DNA of 64,000 nt from Bin87 sp965261195 (GCA_965261195.1 OZ253455.1:992001-1056000), one strand, 5' to 3'. Positions 50,265-59,168 are shown, counted from the stretch's first letter. Translations and numbers: made by a program. Notes: generated by a model from the sequence alone, not told the origin.

Positions 50265-50744
50265 ATGCCGCAAATCTCCGGCCTGGGCCACGTAGGTATC
50301 TACGCGACCGACCTGATGAAGATGCGCGATTTCTACACCCGCGTGTTGGGTTTGGAAATTGCCGATGAAGACCTGGAGCAACGCCGCATGGTGTTCCTCA
50401 GTTCCGACCCGGTTGGCGAGCATCACGAATTCGTCCTGATGGAAGGACGCGTAACGTCCAACGACGCCAAGGTCATCCAGCAGATTTCCTTCCGCGTGCC
50501 GTCCATCCAGGATATGCGCGACTACAAGGCGCGCATTGACGCCGAAAAGCTGGATATCGACCGGATCGTCAGCCACGGCAATGCGTTCGGGATGTACTTC
50601 TTTGACCCGGAGGGCAACCGCATCGAGCTGTACTATAAGACCGGATTGCCAGTGCCGCAGCCCCACGGCGACGCACTGGACCTGTCCCGCAGCGACGACG
50701 AACTGCTGTCCGAGGCTCGTGAGCTTCTACTGACCAAAAGCTAA
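50265..50744 (+). CDS. VOC-superfamily protein (glyoxalase/extradiol dioxygenase fold)
   Basis: 159 residues, strong GAGGAGG site before the ATG. Two beta-alpha-beta-beta-beta units: GLGHVGIYATDLMKMRDFYTR, LGLEIADEDLEQRRMVFLSS, HHEFVLMEG, then ISFRVPSIQDMRDYKARI and FGMYFFDPEGNRIELYYK. Metal ligands His8, His in GEHHEF and Glu in NRIELYY fit a 2-His-1-Glu site. Possible catechol-type dioxygenase or isomerase; a single-domain, short VOC protein cannot be assigned further. MFS gene downstream on the same strand. Confidence 0.85.
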   Translation: MPQISGLGHVGIYATDLMKMRDFYTRVLGLEIADEDLEQRRMVFLSSDPVGEHHEFVLMEGRVTSNDAKVIQQISFRVPSIQDMRDYKARIDAEKLDIDRIVSHGNAFGMYFFDPEGNRIELYYKTGLPVPQPHGDALDLSRSDDELLSEARELLLTKS

Positions 50745-50869
50745 AATCTCCGGGCGCTTTACTACCGCCGTCGCCGGGCTGAAACTCCGGCGGCGGCGGT
50801 GTTGTTTTACCCACGCCCCCGACAGACTCGCCACCCGGTAAACTGGCCACATCCTAGCCCCATTTCGCG

Positions 50870-52204
50870 ATGACCACGCCCCGACACAACGGCAACAACC
50901 CCGCGCCCCCGGCTACTGATGCGGCGAGCCTGGGGTGTGGGGTTATTGCGCCAATGGCCTACAACGAATTGCCCACCGGCTACCACCGCTGGAAGTGGCA
51001 AGTCCTCGTTGCCTTCTGCGTTTTCTACTTCTTCGTGTACACCGGGCGATTCAATTTCTGGCCCACATCGCCGCTGATCAAGGAGGACCTGCTCCTAACC
51101 CACATCGAAATCGGCGTAATCAACGCCATGCTGCTGTGGGGGTTTATGCTGGGGGATTTAGTTCACGGGCGCCTGGCGGAAGCCTACGGCCTGCGTCTGT
51201 GGGTAATGCTGGGCGCAATCCTGACCACCGTTTTCAACTGGGTAGCATCTTTCGGTACGTCTACGGTCAGTATTGCCATTCCGTGGGCCATCGTTGGGTT
51301 CGTCAACGCGGCCTGCTGGGCGCCGGCGATCAGCATAATCAGCCAGTGGTGGCCACGGCGCGAGCGCGGCATCGCCATGGGCATCGTGGGCACGACCACC
51401 GGCGGCGCGATGTTGATGATGTGGTGGCTCAGCAGCTTCGTCGCCGCCGAGTGGGGTTGGCGCGCGGCCTTTCGTTACCCGCCGCTCATCATACTGGCGC
51501 TGGGGATTGCCTTTTATTTCATGGCGCGGGACCGGCCCGCAGATGTGAACCTGCCCGAATACATCGAGGATGACCTGGTGTCGTCGGAACCGGAATCAGT
51601 GAGCGATGCGGAGTTGAAGGGTCTGGGCCCGTACCGGGTCTTGCTGGGCAATTCCCGGTTCCAGCTGGCCTGCCACGTGAAGGGCCTTGAGAATGTCGCC
51701 CGCTACGGCCTGACCACCTGGGTGCCAATCTATTATTTTGAAGCCGGCGGGTTGGACATCACCCAAACCATACTCATCACGCTGTTGCTGCCGCTGGGGT
51801 ATTTGCTGGCGCCGCCCGTATCCGGGTTCATCTCCGATCGGTTGCTGGGGAGCCGCCGGCGGCCGTTGGTGATTGCTTCGTGCGTATTGTCGGCAGCGGC
51901 CCTGGTCGCCATCGCCCTGGCGCCACCTTCTAATCTGTACCTGGGAGCGGCCCTGATGCTGTGGGGCGGCATCGGTATGGGGGTGTCCACAATATCGGCC
52001 ATTGCAGTCGATTTATCGGGTCGCCGGATGTCCGGTACCGCGGCGGGCGTGCTGGATGCCCACGGCTACCTGTATGCCGGCGCCCAGGCGCTGTTGTTCA
52101 GTGTGGTGCTGGACGTGGCCGGCAGCCCCTGGCCGCTGGTTTTCCTGGCGATGGCCGCCACCAGAATCATTGCCGCAGTAATGATTAGCCGGGTGCGGGT
52201 TTAG
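50870..52204 (+). CDS. MFS transporter, GlpT/UhpT (organophosphate:phosphate antiporter) branch
   Basis: 444 residues, 12 membrane segments. YHRWKWQVLVAFCVFYFFVYTGRFNFWPTSP followed by LIKEDLLLTHIEIGVINAML matches the GlpT/UhpC N-terminus, where the Arg in YTGR binds phosphate in the family. The motif A-like HGRLAEAYGLRLWVM follows, and the second-half KGLENVARYGLTTWVPIYY is also typical. The leader (residues 1-25) is Pro/Ala-rich. Likely exchanges a phosphorylated or anionic metabolite. It precedes an alpha/beta hydrolase gene. Confidence 0.82.
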   Translation: MTTPRHNGNNPAPPATDAASLGCGVIAPMAYNELPTGYHRWKWQVLVAFCVFYFFVYTGRFNFWPTSPLIKEDLLLTHIEIGVINAMLLWGFMLGDLVHGRLAEAYGLRLWVMLGAILTTVFNWVASFGTSTVSIAIPWAIVGFVNAACWAPAISIISQWWPRRERGIAMGIVGTTTGGAMLMMWWLSSFVAAEWGWRAAFRYPPLIILALGIAFYFMARDRPADVNLPEYIEDDLVSSEPESVSDAELKGLGPYRVLLGNSRFQLACHVKGLENVARYGLTTWVPIYYFEAGGLDITQTILITLLLPLGYLLAPPVSGFISDRLLGSRRRPLVIASCVLSAAALVAIALAPPSNLYLGAALMLWGGIGMGVSTISAIAVDLSGRRMSGTAAGVLDAHGYLYAGAQALLFSVVLDVAGSPWPLVFLAMAATRIIAAVMISRVRV

Positions 52205-52230
52205 CGCACTCCTCATACGCTAGCAGCGCC

Positions 52231-53403
52231 ATGATACCGATCAAAGCCATTGGCCGGTGGGTTTACCGGCTGTATGTCGCTGCACTGGTTGGCGGAGTTG
52301 CAATCTCCGCCGGTTTGGCTTTGTTCCCTCCGGTAGCGACGGCAGTCCACACCGCGGGATTCGTGGTGCAGGTTCTGCCCACGCCGGTAGCGGTACAAAG
52401 AACTTTGGCGCCTCAACCGAAGCATCTCATCACTACCTACCAGACCGCCGATGGCCGGGCCAACGCTGCGGACGTTTACGTAATCGCAGATGGAAAGCGG
52501 CGGGCCGGCGTGCTGGTTTTTCTGGGCGCCAACGCGGCGGGAGCGACCGACCCCGATGTAATCAATCTGGGAGAAGCGCTGGCTCGCGCCGGATTCGCCG
52601 TCATGTACCACTGGTCAGCAACGCTGGGCGAGGATGCCAACATCGCCGCGTCAGAAATCGACACCCTGGTAGCCGCGTTCCAGCACCTGCGTCGGCAGGA
52701 TTTCGTCGACCCGGACCGGATTGGTTTGGCCGGGTTTTCAGTCGGAGCGTCATTGGCGCTGGTGGCCGCTGCCGACCCACGAATCGCCCACCAGGTGGCA
52801 TTCGTCAACGCCTTTGGCGGTTATTACGATGCTGGCGACCTGCTGGTGCAAATTGCGGCCCGTCGCACGCTGGACGGCGCGCCCGTTGCCGGGTGGGAGG
52901 TTGACCCGCTGACCCGCCGCGTGTTTATCAACGAAATCACCGAAAACGTCCCTGATGCGGCCCGGCGCGAAATGCTGCGCTCCGCCGCTATGGCCGGTGC
53001 ATCCCTCCCCGTCCCGGCTGCATCACCGCCAGAAGACGTGGTGTTGGCTCTGCTCGGTGACGACCTCACGCTGGCAGACGCACGAAATAGCTACGCTCAA
53101 TTGCCGGACGCGTACCACCAACAGGCAAAAGCCGTATCACCGTCGGCAAATATCCCTGGGTTACACCCCGACACCGCAATCCTAGTGATGCACGACCGGG
53201 GAGACTTGCTGATTCCAGTGGGCGAATCGCGCCGCCTAACCAGCGCCTTGCAGCAGCGTCCCATCGCGGCGCCGGTCCGGTACACCGAAACTGACATTTT
53301 CCGGCACGTGCGCCCCGACTCCGAAACCGATCTGCCCGCCCTGATCCAGGGCGCGGTGCAACTGTTCCGGCATATGTACCGGGTCATCGCTTTGGCACGA
53401 TAA
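52231..53403 (+). CDS. Membrane-anchored alpha/beta hydrolase (dienelactone hydrolase-like)
   Basis: 390 residues. The N-terminal hydrophobic segment (LYVAALVGGVAISAGLALFP) is a signal anchor, so the hydrolase domain is probably outside the membrane. Core: RAGVLVFLGANAAGAT (oxyanion strand), nucleophile in IGLAGFSVGASLALVAAAD, acid in ILVMHDRGDLLIPVGESRRL, and base probably His in DIFRHVRPD. The family is broad; no substrate. It starts 26 bases after the MFS gene and is likely co-transcribed. It converges with the next minus-strand gene. Confidence 0.8.
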   Translation: MIPIKAIGRWVYRLYVAALVGGVAISAGLALFPPVATAVHTAGFVVQVLPTPVAVQRTLAPQPKHLITTYQTADGRANAADVYVIADGKRRAGVLVFLGANAAGATDPDVINLGEALARAGFAVMYHWSATLGEDANIAASEIDTLVAAFQHLRRQDFVDPDRIGLAGFSVGASLALVAAADPRIAHQVAFVNAFGGYYDAGDLLVQIAARRTLDGAPVAGWEVDPLTRRVFINEITENVPDAARREMLRSAAMAGASLPVPAASPPEDVVLALLGDDLTLADARNSYAQLPDAYHQQAKAVSPSANIPGLHPDTAILVMHDRGDLLIPVGESRRLTSALQQRPIAAPVRYTETDIFRHVRPDSETDLPALIQGAVQLFRHMYRVIALAR

Positions 53404-53412
53404 CCCGGGAGT

Positions 53413-53763
53413 TTAGTTGCGGTTTTTGAGTCGTTCCAGTTGCTGCACCGTTCCGGGCAGCTTCCAGTCTACGTAGAGCAGAACGTGCTCCTTGATGGCT
53501 TCCTCGTGAACCCGGCAGGAGAAGCAGGCCCGGTCGATGCACAATCCGTGGCGAGGCCGCACGGCTTCCCGCAACGACGCCAACTGCTCGGACAGGACGG
53601 CGTCGCCGGCTTTCCCGTCCCGGACGAGGGCCAACAATTCATCCATCTGGGCAGCCAGTTGCTCCAGCAGGTCGTTGTGGCGTTGCAACCCCTTTTCCAC
53701 AAAGTTACGCGGTTCCGCGGCCGTCAGATACGGGATCATTTGCATATCAGGAACATTGGCCAT
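53413..53763 (-). CDS. Hypothetical Cys-containing coiled-coil protein (116 aa)
   Basis: 116 residues from the ATG at 53763. The first part is helical and heptad-like (VEKGLQRHNDLLEQLAAQMDELLALV; LSEQLASLREAV). The end contains C-x4-C-x2-C (LCIDRACFSCRVHEEAI), which could bind zinc or a cluster, then a helix. No family recognised. It lies 10 bases from the convergent hydrolase stop. The longer upstream frame to 53868 has no sensible start. Confidence 0.6.
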   Translation of the reverse strand: MANVPDMQMIPYLTAAEPRNFVEKGLQRHNDLLEQLAAQMDELLALVRDGKAGDAVLSEQLASLREAVRPRHGLCIDRACFSCRVHEEAIKEHVLLYVDWKLPGTVQQLERLKNRN

Positions 53764-53904
53764 GTTGTGCCTCGGCGGTGCGAGTTTGGGTATTCGTCGG
53801 TGGGCACAACTGTACCACACGGTGTCGTCAACGCATCGCCCGGGTTTCAGAAAGCAGGACGATTGCAAAGTTAGTAGTCCCTTTCTGCTTGGCGCGGAGA
53901 ATGC

Positions 53905-53945
53905 CCCCTCACCCTAACCCTCTCCCACGAAGGGGAGAGGGGACT
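53905..53945. repeat. GGGAGAGGG hairpin repeat
   Basis: CCCTCACCCTAACCCTCTCC paired with GGGGAGAGGGG. It lies between two minus-strand genes, downstream of the DUF1385 gene stop. Confidence 0.5.
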
Positions 53946-53990
53946 TTGTAATCGTCCTGGTTCAGAAAGGGCGCCGGGCCAATGGCGGCG

Positions 53991-54995
53991 TCAGCCGACG
54001 GCGGTGCCTGCATGGTGATTCGCCTCTTCGGCCGCTGTTTCGGCATCCGCAGTTATAGTGGCCTGCATGGCGGCGATGGCCACCTCGATCTGCGCATCGT
54101 CGGGCTGGCGGGTGGTGATGCGCTGCAACCAGAGCCCGGGGGCGGCCAGCGCCTGACCGAACCAGGCGGTGCGGTGAGCGCCGGCGAAACGGATGATTTC
54201 GTAGCTGACGGCAGCCACCACTGGAATCAGCACGATGCGGGACAGGATGCGCCATTCCAGGTCGGGACGGCCCAACAACGCGAAGACCAACACCGACACC
54301 ACGGCAACGGTCAGCAGAAATGCCGTGCCGCAGCGGGGGTGTGGCGTGGGATGCCGTCGGACATAGTCCACGGCCAGAGGCTCACCGGCTTCGTAGGTGT
54401 GGACCGCCATGTGCTCGGCGCCGTGGTAGGCGTACACGCGGCGGATGTCTTTCATTGCCGAGATGCCGGCCACGTAACCGACCAAAATCGCCAGGCGGAT
54501 GATCCCCTCAATCAGGTTGCTTACGACCGAAGAAGCGATGAACGGGTCGATGGCGCGCACCGCCAGCAGGGGCAAAATGAGGAAAATGCCGATGCCCGCC
54601 AGCAAAGCAACGGCCATCGTCAGCCCCATCGTCAGGCTGCTGATCTGGGAATCGGCGGAGTCGGTTCGACCCGGTTGGGCGTCATTGGCGGGCTGCTCTT
54701 CGGCGGCAATAATGGCAGAACGCTGCAACGACTTCATCCCCAGCCAGAGGGTTTCGGCCAGAATCAGCACGCCCCTGACCAACGGAATACGACGCACGCG
54801 ACCGGAGAACCTGCTGCTAACCGCCTCGGTGGTGCAAAAGATGTTGCCGTCGGGACGCCGCACCGCCAGGCTGTAATGCCGCACGCCCCGGATCATTACG
54901 CCCTCGATGACCGCCTGCCCACCGTACAGCGGGCGCGGCGCCGGCGCAGAGTTTCCCGCGTGGCCGCCAGTGCTTGTAATGTCCCGTTCCGTCAT
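53991..54995 (-). CDS. DUF1385 membrane protein (YqhQ-like)
   Basis: 334 residues. LYGGQAVIEGVMIRGVRHYSLAVRRPDG is the invariant N-terminal block of DUF1385, and RVYAYHGAEHMAVHTYEAGEPL with HPTPHPRCGTAFLL, a His/Cys-rich patch that may bind metal, is the second. Four or so membrane segments (MGLTMAVALLAGIGIFLILP; LIEGIIRLAILVGYVAGISA; FLLTVAVVSVLVFALL; LIPVVAAVSYEII). Function unknown; in many bacteria it neighbours rpmE and prfA. Here it lies two genes downstream of rpmE on the same strand. Confidence 0.92.
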   Translation of the reverse strand: MTERDITSTGGHAGNSAPAPRPLYGGQAVIEGVMIRGVRHYSLAVRRPDGNIFCTTEAVSSRFSGRVRRIPLVRGVLILAETLWLGMKSLQRSAIIAAEEQPANDAQPGRTDSADSQISSLTMGLTMAVALLAGIGIFLILPLLAVRAIDPFIASSVVSNLIEGIIRLAILVGYVAGISAMKDIRRVYAYHGAEHMAVHTYEAGEPLAVDYVRRHPTPHPRCGTAFLLTVAVVSVLVFALLGRPDLEWRILSRIVLIPVVAAVSYEIIRFAGAHRTAWFGQALAAPGLWLQRITTRQPDDAQIEVAIAAMQATITADAETAAEEANHHAGTAVG

Positions 54996-55044
54996 TAATC
55001 CACTACGCTCCAGAACCCACTATGCTCCAGCCATCAGATCCGGG

Positions 55045-55455
55045 TCATAACCCGGCCAGCTTGTGCCACGCTTCTTTGAAATCGTCCACGCAAAACACGT
55101 CGGGTTGCAGCCACCATGCGCCCTCAAATTCATCCTCCAGGCAACCGGCAGCCTGCACGTCGGTTCGGAGCAGCAGGTAGGTAATCGGCGTTTGCTCCAG
55201 CACGCCAGTGGTTATCACCAGGCATTGCCAATCCCAGTCTAATCCTTCGGCATCGTAAAATCGCACCGCCTGGCTGCCTTCTTGAGAATGAAACTTGAGG
55301 CGCACCTCCCGCTCAACGGCCGGGATGCCGGCGATCACCTCGTCCTCATTGGGGCTGCGTCTGGCGATGAAGCACTGCCAACCGTTTTCCAGCAAGCGTT
55401 CCGCCAGATGGGTACGCCCATATTCGCGCACGGTTTTGGGTACGTAGCGTGGCAT
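55045..55455 (-). CDS. Hypothetical protein (136 aa)
   Basis: 136 residues from the ATG at 55455. Compact, mixed alpha/beta look: YGRTHLAERLLENGWQCFIA, REVRLKFHSQEGSQAVRFYD, WDWQCLVITTGVLEQTPITY, EFEGAWWLQPDVFCVDDFKE. Tyr/Trp-rich. I recognise no family, although the pattern resembles small restriction-fold or group I intron-type endonuclease-like proteins; that is a guess. The frame upstream of the ATG encodes a short repeat (PSAFVPSACALS) and is likely noncoding. Between rpmE and DUF1385. Confidence 0.6.
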   Translation of the reverse strand: MPRYVPKTVREYGRTHLAERLLENGWQCFIARRSPNEDEVIAGIPAVEREVRLKFHSQEGSQAVRFYDAEGLDWDWQCLVITTGVLEQTPITYLLLRTDVQAAGCLEDEFEGAWWLQPDVFCVDDFKEAWHKLAGL

Positions 55456-55554
55456 TGGAGTGCCTCCGGATAAGGCGCAAGCGGATGGGACGAAAGCGGA
55501 TGGAACGCAAGCCGGTTGGGGCCAGTGCAACGAGCGCCCCGGTTGCCTGATAGC

Positions 55555-55582
55555 AAAACGGGAGCCGCCGCCGGCTCCCGTT
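55555..55582 (-). terminator. Rho-independent terminator after rpmE
   Basis: A perfect 10-bp stem AACGGGAGCC / GGCTCCCGTT with a 6-base loop, followed by T-rich sequence on the minus strand. About 30 bases after the rpmE stop. Confidence 0.85.
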
Positions 55583-55611
55583 GCGGGTTTCTGGCGCCAA
55601 CAGTTGCGGCG

Positions 55612-55824
55612 TCAGTCGTCCAGGTTGAACCTGCGCCGCATTCGTTCAATGCGCCCCTGGGTGTCGACAATGCGCTGTTCCCCCGTATAGAACGGGTGGC
55701 AACGTCCGCATACTTCGACGCGCATGGCCGGTTTGGTTGCGCCGGTCTGGAACACGTTGCCGCAAGAGCAGGTGACGGTGGCGCTGAAGTACTTGGGGTG
55801 AATATCTGCTTTCATGTTGTTCAC
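55612..55824 (-). CDS. rpmE: 50S ribosomal protein L31, zinc (C+) type
   Basis: 70 residues. KADIHPKYFSATVTCSCGNVF and MRVEVCGRCHPFYTGEQRIVD carry two Cys pairs (CSC and CGRC), so this is the zinc-binding form. The end RIERMRRRFNLDD is usual. Third gene of rplU-rpmA-rpmE; it starts 3 bases after the rpmA stop. Confidence 0.96.
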   Translation of the reverse strand: MNNMKADIHPKYFSATVTCSCGNVFQTGATKPAMRVEVCGRCHPFYTGEQRIVDTQGRIERMRRRFNLDD

Positions 55825-55827
55825 TTC

Positions 55828-56106
55828 CTAAGCTGCCACTGCTTCCGCAGCAGCCACGGGGTACACGCTGACCCGGCGACGACCTTTGGCCGCCCACTCG
55901 AAGGTTACCTCGCCTTCCACCATAGCGAAGATGGTGTGGTCCCGGCCCAGTCCAACGTTGGTTCCGGGCAGGATGCGAGTTCCACGCTGGCGGATGATGA
56001 TGGATCCGCAGCTGACGCGTTCGCCGCCGTAGCGCTTGACGCCCAGGCGTTTTGCATTGCTATCACGACCGTTGTTGGTACTGCCGCCAGCCTTTTTATG
56101 GGCCAT
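55828..56106 (-). CDS. rpmA: 50S ribosomal protein L27
   Basis: 92 residues. MAHKKAGGSTNNGRDSNAKR and LGVKRYGGERVSCGSIIIRQ, then GTRILPGTNVGLGRDHTIFA, are complete. There is no Firmicute-type cleavable N-terminal extension. The C-terminus has a short Ala-rich tail (VAAAEAVAA). Between rplU and rpmE. Confidence 0.97.
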   Translation of the reverse strand: MAHKKAGGSTNNGRDSNAKRLGVKRYGGERVSCGSIIIRQRGTRILPGTNVGLGRDHTIFAMVEGEVTFEWAAKGRRRVSVYPVAAAEAVAA

Positions 56107-56110
56107 GGGT

Positions 56111-56431
56111 TTAGCCTCCGCTCTCGATGTCCTGAATCAGGATACGAGTGTAGTTCTGTCGATGCCCTCGCTTGCGACGATATCGGGTCTTGGCCTTGTA
56201 CTTGTAAACGATTATCTTCTTGTCTTTGTAGTGGGACTGCACCTGTGCGACGACACGGGCGCCGGCCACGTTGGGGGTGCCGAAACGCATTTCCCCATCG
56301 CGCGAGACAGCCAGCACGTCATCGAACTGAGTGGTGGCCCCTTCTTCAGCGGTCAACAACTCAACGTCAAGCACGTCGCCGGGCGAGACGCGGTACTGCT
56401 TACCACCGGTTTTTACGATTGCATAATCCAT
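56111..56431 (-). CDS. rplU: 50S ribosomal protein L21
   Basis: 106 residues from the ATG at 56431. MDYAIVKTGGKQYRVSPGDV, VAQVQSHYKDKKIIVYKYKA, then KTRYRRKRGHRQNYTRILI are the L21 hallmarks. First gene of the L21-L27-L31 unit. Its promoter is at 56459-56488, with an ISAs1 copy lying immediately upstream of that. GGAAAACA precedes the ATG; no strong SD. Confidence 0.96.
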   Translation of the reverse strand: MDYAIVKTGGKQYRVSPGDVLDVELLTAEEGATTQFDDVLAVSRDGEMRFGTPNVAGARVVAQVQSHYKDKKIIVYKYKAKTRYRRKRGHRQNYTRILIQDIESGG

Positions 56432-56458
56432 CGGAAAACAACTCCCAAACGGCCTACT

Positions 56459-56488
56459 ATTATATTGGGCACCGCCTGCGTATGTCAA
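56459..56488 (-). promoter_or_regulatory. Consensus promoter of rplU-rpmA-rpmE
   Basis: On the minus strand: TTGACA (56483-56488), 18 bases, TATAAT (56459-56464). Both hexamers are perfect. The ISAs1 left end begins 19 bases upstream of the -35 (56507), so any UP element has been replaced by IS sequence. Confidence 0.85.
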
Positions 56489-56506
56489 GATGAACCGTCG
56501 TCGCAT

Positions 56507-57685
56507 CAGGGTCTTTCGGTTTTCAAGGGTTGTCTAGGCCGAGGATGCGCAGGGATTGTCCTGGGGTCCAGCCGATGCGCCGCAAGGCCGCCGCGATGTT
56601 GCTTTCCCCGGCATGACGCAGCACGCTCACCACGATGTTGCGCACTATCGCCATTACCTGCGGCGCGGCCCCTTTCCGTACCCTACTGGCGTCTTCCCCC
56701 AGGGTTACATCCCGCACGTAGTGCAGCCGGTTCTCAATTTCCCAATGCCCCCGTATATGTCTGAGCATCGCCTTTGGCCCCACCTTTCCGTCCAGACTGG
56801 TGATGGCGTAGCGCGACTCAGTGGCGGTCTGGCCGCGGCCCAGGGCGCGTCGCGTGATGCGGCACACCTGCCCCACGTCGGGCCAGTCCAGGTAGTCGTT
56901 GAGCGCGTCGGTAGCTGACAATTCACGGATTTCCCAGCGGTCGCCGTGCCGGTTCCGGGTCCGCGCCTTCCGGTACTGTCCGCCCCGCACCGGCGCGGCG
57001 AAGGCCAGCGCGATGTCGTCGTAAAGTTCCCGCTGGTTCCGCTTCACGATGACCAGATAGTCGCCCCCAGCGTCCCTGATCTGCTGGCAATAATCCCGCT
57101 GGCAGTACAGCGCATCCCCGGTCACCAGATTGCCCGCCACCGGCAGCAGCGTTGCCGTCAACTCCCGGGCCGCCGTCAGCTCCCCTGACCTGGCCCGACC
57201 CCCCTTTTGCCCCGCTACCAGGCCGACGCCATGGGATAACCCGCCACCAGCCGCACGCCGGGCAGTTCCTCCCCATGTATCCCGCGCAACGCTTTGCCGT
57301 CCACCGCAATGGCCACCCTTTCCCCAGTGGCGGCCAGCCACTGCCGGGTCCACTGGGCCAGCGCCGCCTCAAAGGCGTCGGTGTCCAACTGGCAGAACAC
57401 GGTGTGCAACGTGCTCACCGCCGGGGTCGTGGGTCGAGTGAAGCCCATGGCTGACACTGCGTCCGGGTCCTGTTGGCGCCCCCACTGGCAGATGGCGTAA
57501 AGGCTGCGGGCGCCGGAGAGCATGGCGCAGACGGCCAAGGTCAGGATGGCGGGCAACGGATGTCGCTTGCCCTGGGGCGAGCGTGGGTCGGGGACGGCGC
57601 CCAAGGCGGCGGGCAGGCTGCGGGCTAATTCATTGGTCTCCATGACAACAGATTAGCCGCTTTTTTAGAAAACCGAAAGACCCTG
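56507..57685 (-). mobile_element. ISAs1-family element, decayed
   Basis: Perfect 18-bp inverted repeats CAGGGTCTTTCGGTTTTC (56507-56524) and its complement (57668-57685). Flanks share GTCGCAT (56500-56506 and 57688-57694; 8 of 9 bases if a 9-base window is used), consistent with a target duplication. The transposase gene inside is frameshifted. Confidence 0.88.
56523..57643 (-). pseudogene. ISAs1-family transposase, one frameshift
   Basis: The N-terminal piece (from 57643) has the DDE_Tnp_1-associated start PAALGAVPDPRSPQGKRHPL and IAVDGKALRGIHG. After GVRLVAGY one base is missing near 57240; homology continues in the next frame as SHGVGLVAGQKGGRA, then VTGDALYCQRDYCQQIRDAG, DYLVIVKRNQRELYDDI, RGHWEIENRLHYVRDVTLGE and the end QSLRILGLDNP. 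Both frames together give the full ~370 residues; alone neither is functional. Overlapping by 139 bases, the two frames could in principle be joined by slippage. Confidence 0.88.
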
Positions 57686-57827
57686 CCGTCGCATCCGGGG
57701 CTTTTCAGAATTGAATGCGAACAACCCCGAATTGGGAGTTAACCACCCGCTCGTCCTGAAGATGAGCGGAGGTCCGAGGACTTTGAAAAGGCCCGGTACT
57801 GAGGCGAGACGATTCCTAAACTCCGCC

Positions 57828-57863
57828 AAAAAGGAACCGCAGGCCATATACGGGCTGCGGTTC
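57828..57863 (-). terminator. Rho-independent terminator after the PaREP1-like gene
   Basis: 9-bp stem GAACCGCAG / CTGCGGTTC around a 12-base loop, followed by CTTTTT on the minus strand, about 30 bases after the gene stop at 57896. Confidence 0.8.
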
Positions 57864-57895
57864 TCGCCTGATGGAATGTACGGGCGGTGTTGGTG

Positions 57896-58249
57896 TTAGG
57901 GTAGAAACGGCTCCAGAAAGTCCACAAATTGCTCAACATAATTCAGAGCATCCGCGACGGTCTCGGCATCCATATCGTCCTCGTAAAAATTAGAGTGAAG
58001 ACTATTGGCTACGTGGAACAGCGCGGAAAGATTCTGGTCGCTCGTTTCGCGTCGGAGTTGCATCACGGCGGCAAACAGATGATGATGGCCTTTGTGTTCC
58101 CAACCACGGCTTGCGGCGATGGCCTTCACCATCTGCGCTGCCGAGCCCCAGCCCTTTTCGGACGCCTGCCGCACGTCTTCCACTGCCAATTCGTTCCTGG
58201 CTTGGGTCAGGAGTTCCCTGCTGGCCGTGTGGTATTTTTGTGTAGTCAT
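57896..58249 (-). CDS. PaREP1/HEPN-like small helical protein
   Basis: 117 residues from the ATG at 58249. VEDVRQASEKGWGSAAQMVKAIAASRGWEHKGHHH followed by FHVANSLHSNFYEDDMD is close to the PaREP1 family, all-helical proteins related to HEPN domains, frequent in thermophiles and Chloroflexota. HEPN proteins often act as RNases or antitoxin-linked toxins, but the R-x4-6-H catalytic motif is not evident here (RGWEHKGHHH is the only candidate). No paired antitoxin gene adjacent. Own terminator downstream. Confidence 0.7.
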   Translation of the reverse strand: MTTQKYHTASRELLTQARNELAVEDVRQASEKGWGSAAQMVKAIAASRGWEHKGHHHLFAAVMQLRRETSDQNLSALFHVANSLHSNFYEDDMDAETVADALNYVEQFVDFLEPFLP

Positions 58250-58576
58250 GCCATTCCCCACATTCCAGATCACGCCAGTGTGAGATAGTCCGCACTTTTG
58301 GAATCATTATACCCATTATCCATTCCGAATATCCATTCCGATAAACGTGGCAACCAAAGCGGTCGCACCTACCAGGGCAATTGCATTTAGAATTACAGGC
58401 CCGTCACTCTGGCGAAAGCCGGAGTCCAGAAACCACACAATGAAGACATCGATAACGAAACTGGCGATTTCAGGCACTGGATTCCCGCTGGCGCGGGAAT
58501 GACGAAAGCGGGAGCGGACGTAGCGGGGTAGCAGTAGTCGAAATGCGATTGCCCTGACTTTTGGGGCGCGTTTTGG
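58250..58576. other. Intergenic with palindromic repeat
   Basis: No gene. TTCCCGC-TGGC-GCGGGAA (58482-58499) within GGATTCCC...GGGAATGACGAAAGC, and CACTCTGGCGAAAGCCGGAG at about 58407, are REP-like sequences common in many bacteria. ATCCATTCCGA repeats near 58320-58340. Confidence 0.5.
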
Positions 58577-58606
58577 TTGACATTGTGTTGGTGGCGTGGG
58601 TACAAT
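58577..58606 (+). promoter_or_regulatory. Promoter of the str ribosomal operon
   Basis: TTGACA (58577-58582), 18 bases, TACAAT (58601-58606). rpsL starts 50 bases further on, with GGAGGA before its ATG. Confidence 0.8.
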
Positions 58607-58655
58607 TTCTCGTCGCTGTGTCGGATTTTGACCCGGCTGCGGCGGAGGAACGATT

Positions 58656-59066
58656 ATGCCTACAGTAAATCAGTTGATTCGAAAAGGGCGCAAACCGGTA
58701 CGCAAAGGTACCAAGGCGCCAGCCCTGCACTGGGTTCAGAACTCGCTGCGCAACCGGACCAAATGGGGTCCCGGCTGCCCACAGCGGCGGGGCGTTTGCA
58801 TCCAGGTGCGCACCATGACCCCGAAGAAGCCCAACTCGGCGCTGCGCAAAATATGCCGGGTGAGGCTGACCAACGGGGTGGAAGTAACCGCCTACATCGG
58901 CGGCGAAGGCCACAACTTGCAGGAGCACTCCGTGGTGTTGATCCGGGGCGGCCGCGTCAAGGACCTGCCCGGGGTACGCTACCACGTGGTACGCAGCAAT
59001 CTGGACACCGAAGGCGTGGACGGCCGCCGACAGGGTCGTAGCAAGTACGGCACCCGTAAAGGCTAG
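58656..59066 (+). CDS. rpsL: 30S ribosomal protein S12
   Basis: 136 residues. PTVNQLIRKGRKPVRKGTKA, QRRGVCIQVRTMTPKKPNSA, LRKICRVRLTNGVEVTAYIG, GRVKDLPGVRYHVVRSNLDT. The decoding-centre KKPNSALRK and RVKDLPGVRYH loops are unaltered, so no streptomycin-resistance change at the usual Lys positions. First gene of the operon. Confidence 0.98.
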   Translation: MPTVNQLIRKGRKPVRKGTKAPALHWVQNSLRNRTKWGPGCPQRRGVCIQVRTMTPKKPNSALRKICRVRLTNGVEVTAYIGGEGHNLQEHSVVLIRGGRVKDLPGVRYHVVRSNLDTEGVDGRRQGRSKYGTRKG

Positions 59067-59168
59067 ACAACGCCTCCCGAAATACCGCGAAATTTCACCC
59101 CCGCCCGCCGGGGGTGGCGTACTCTAAAAGAACAGACACCCCAAGGTGAAAGAAAAGGTAGAACTGAT

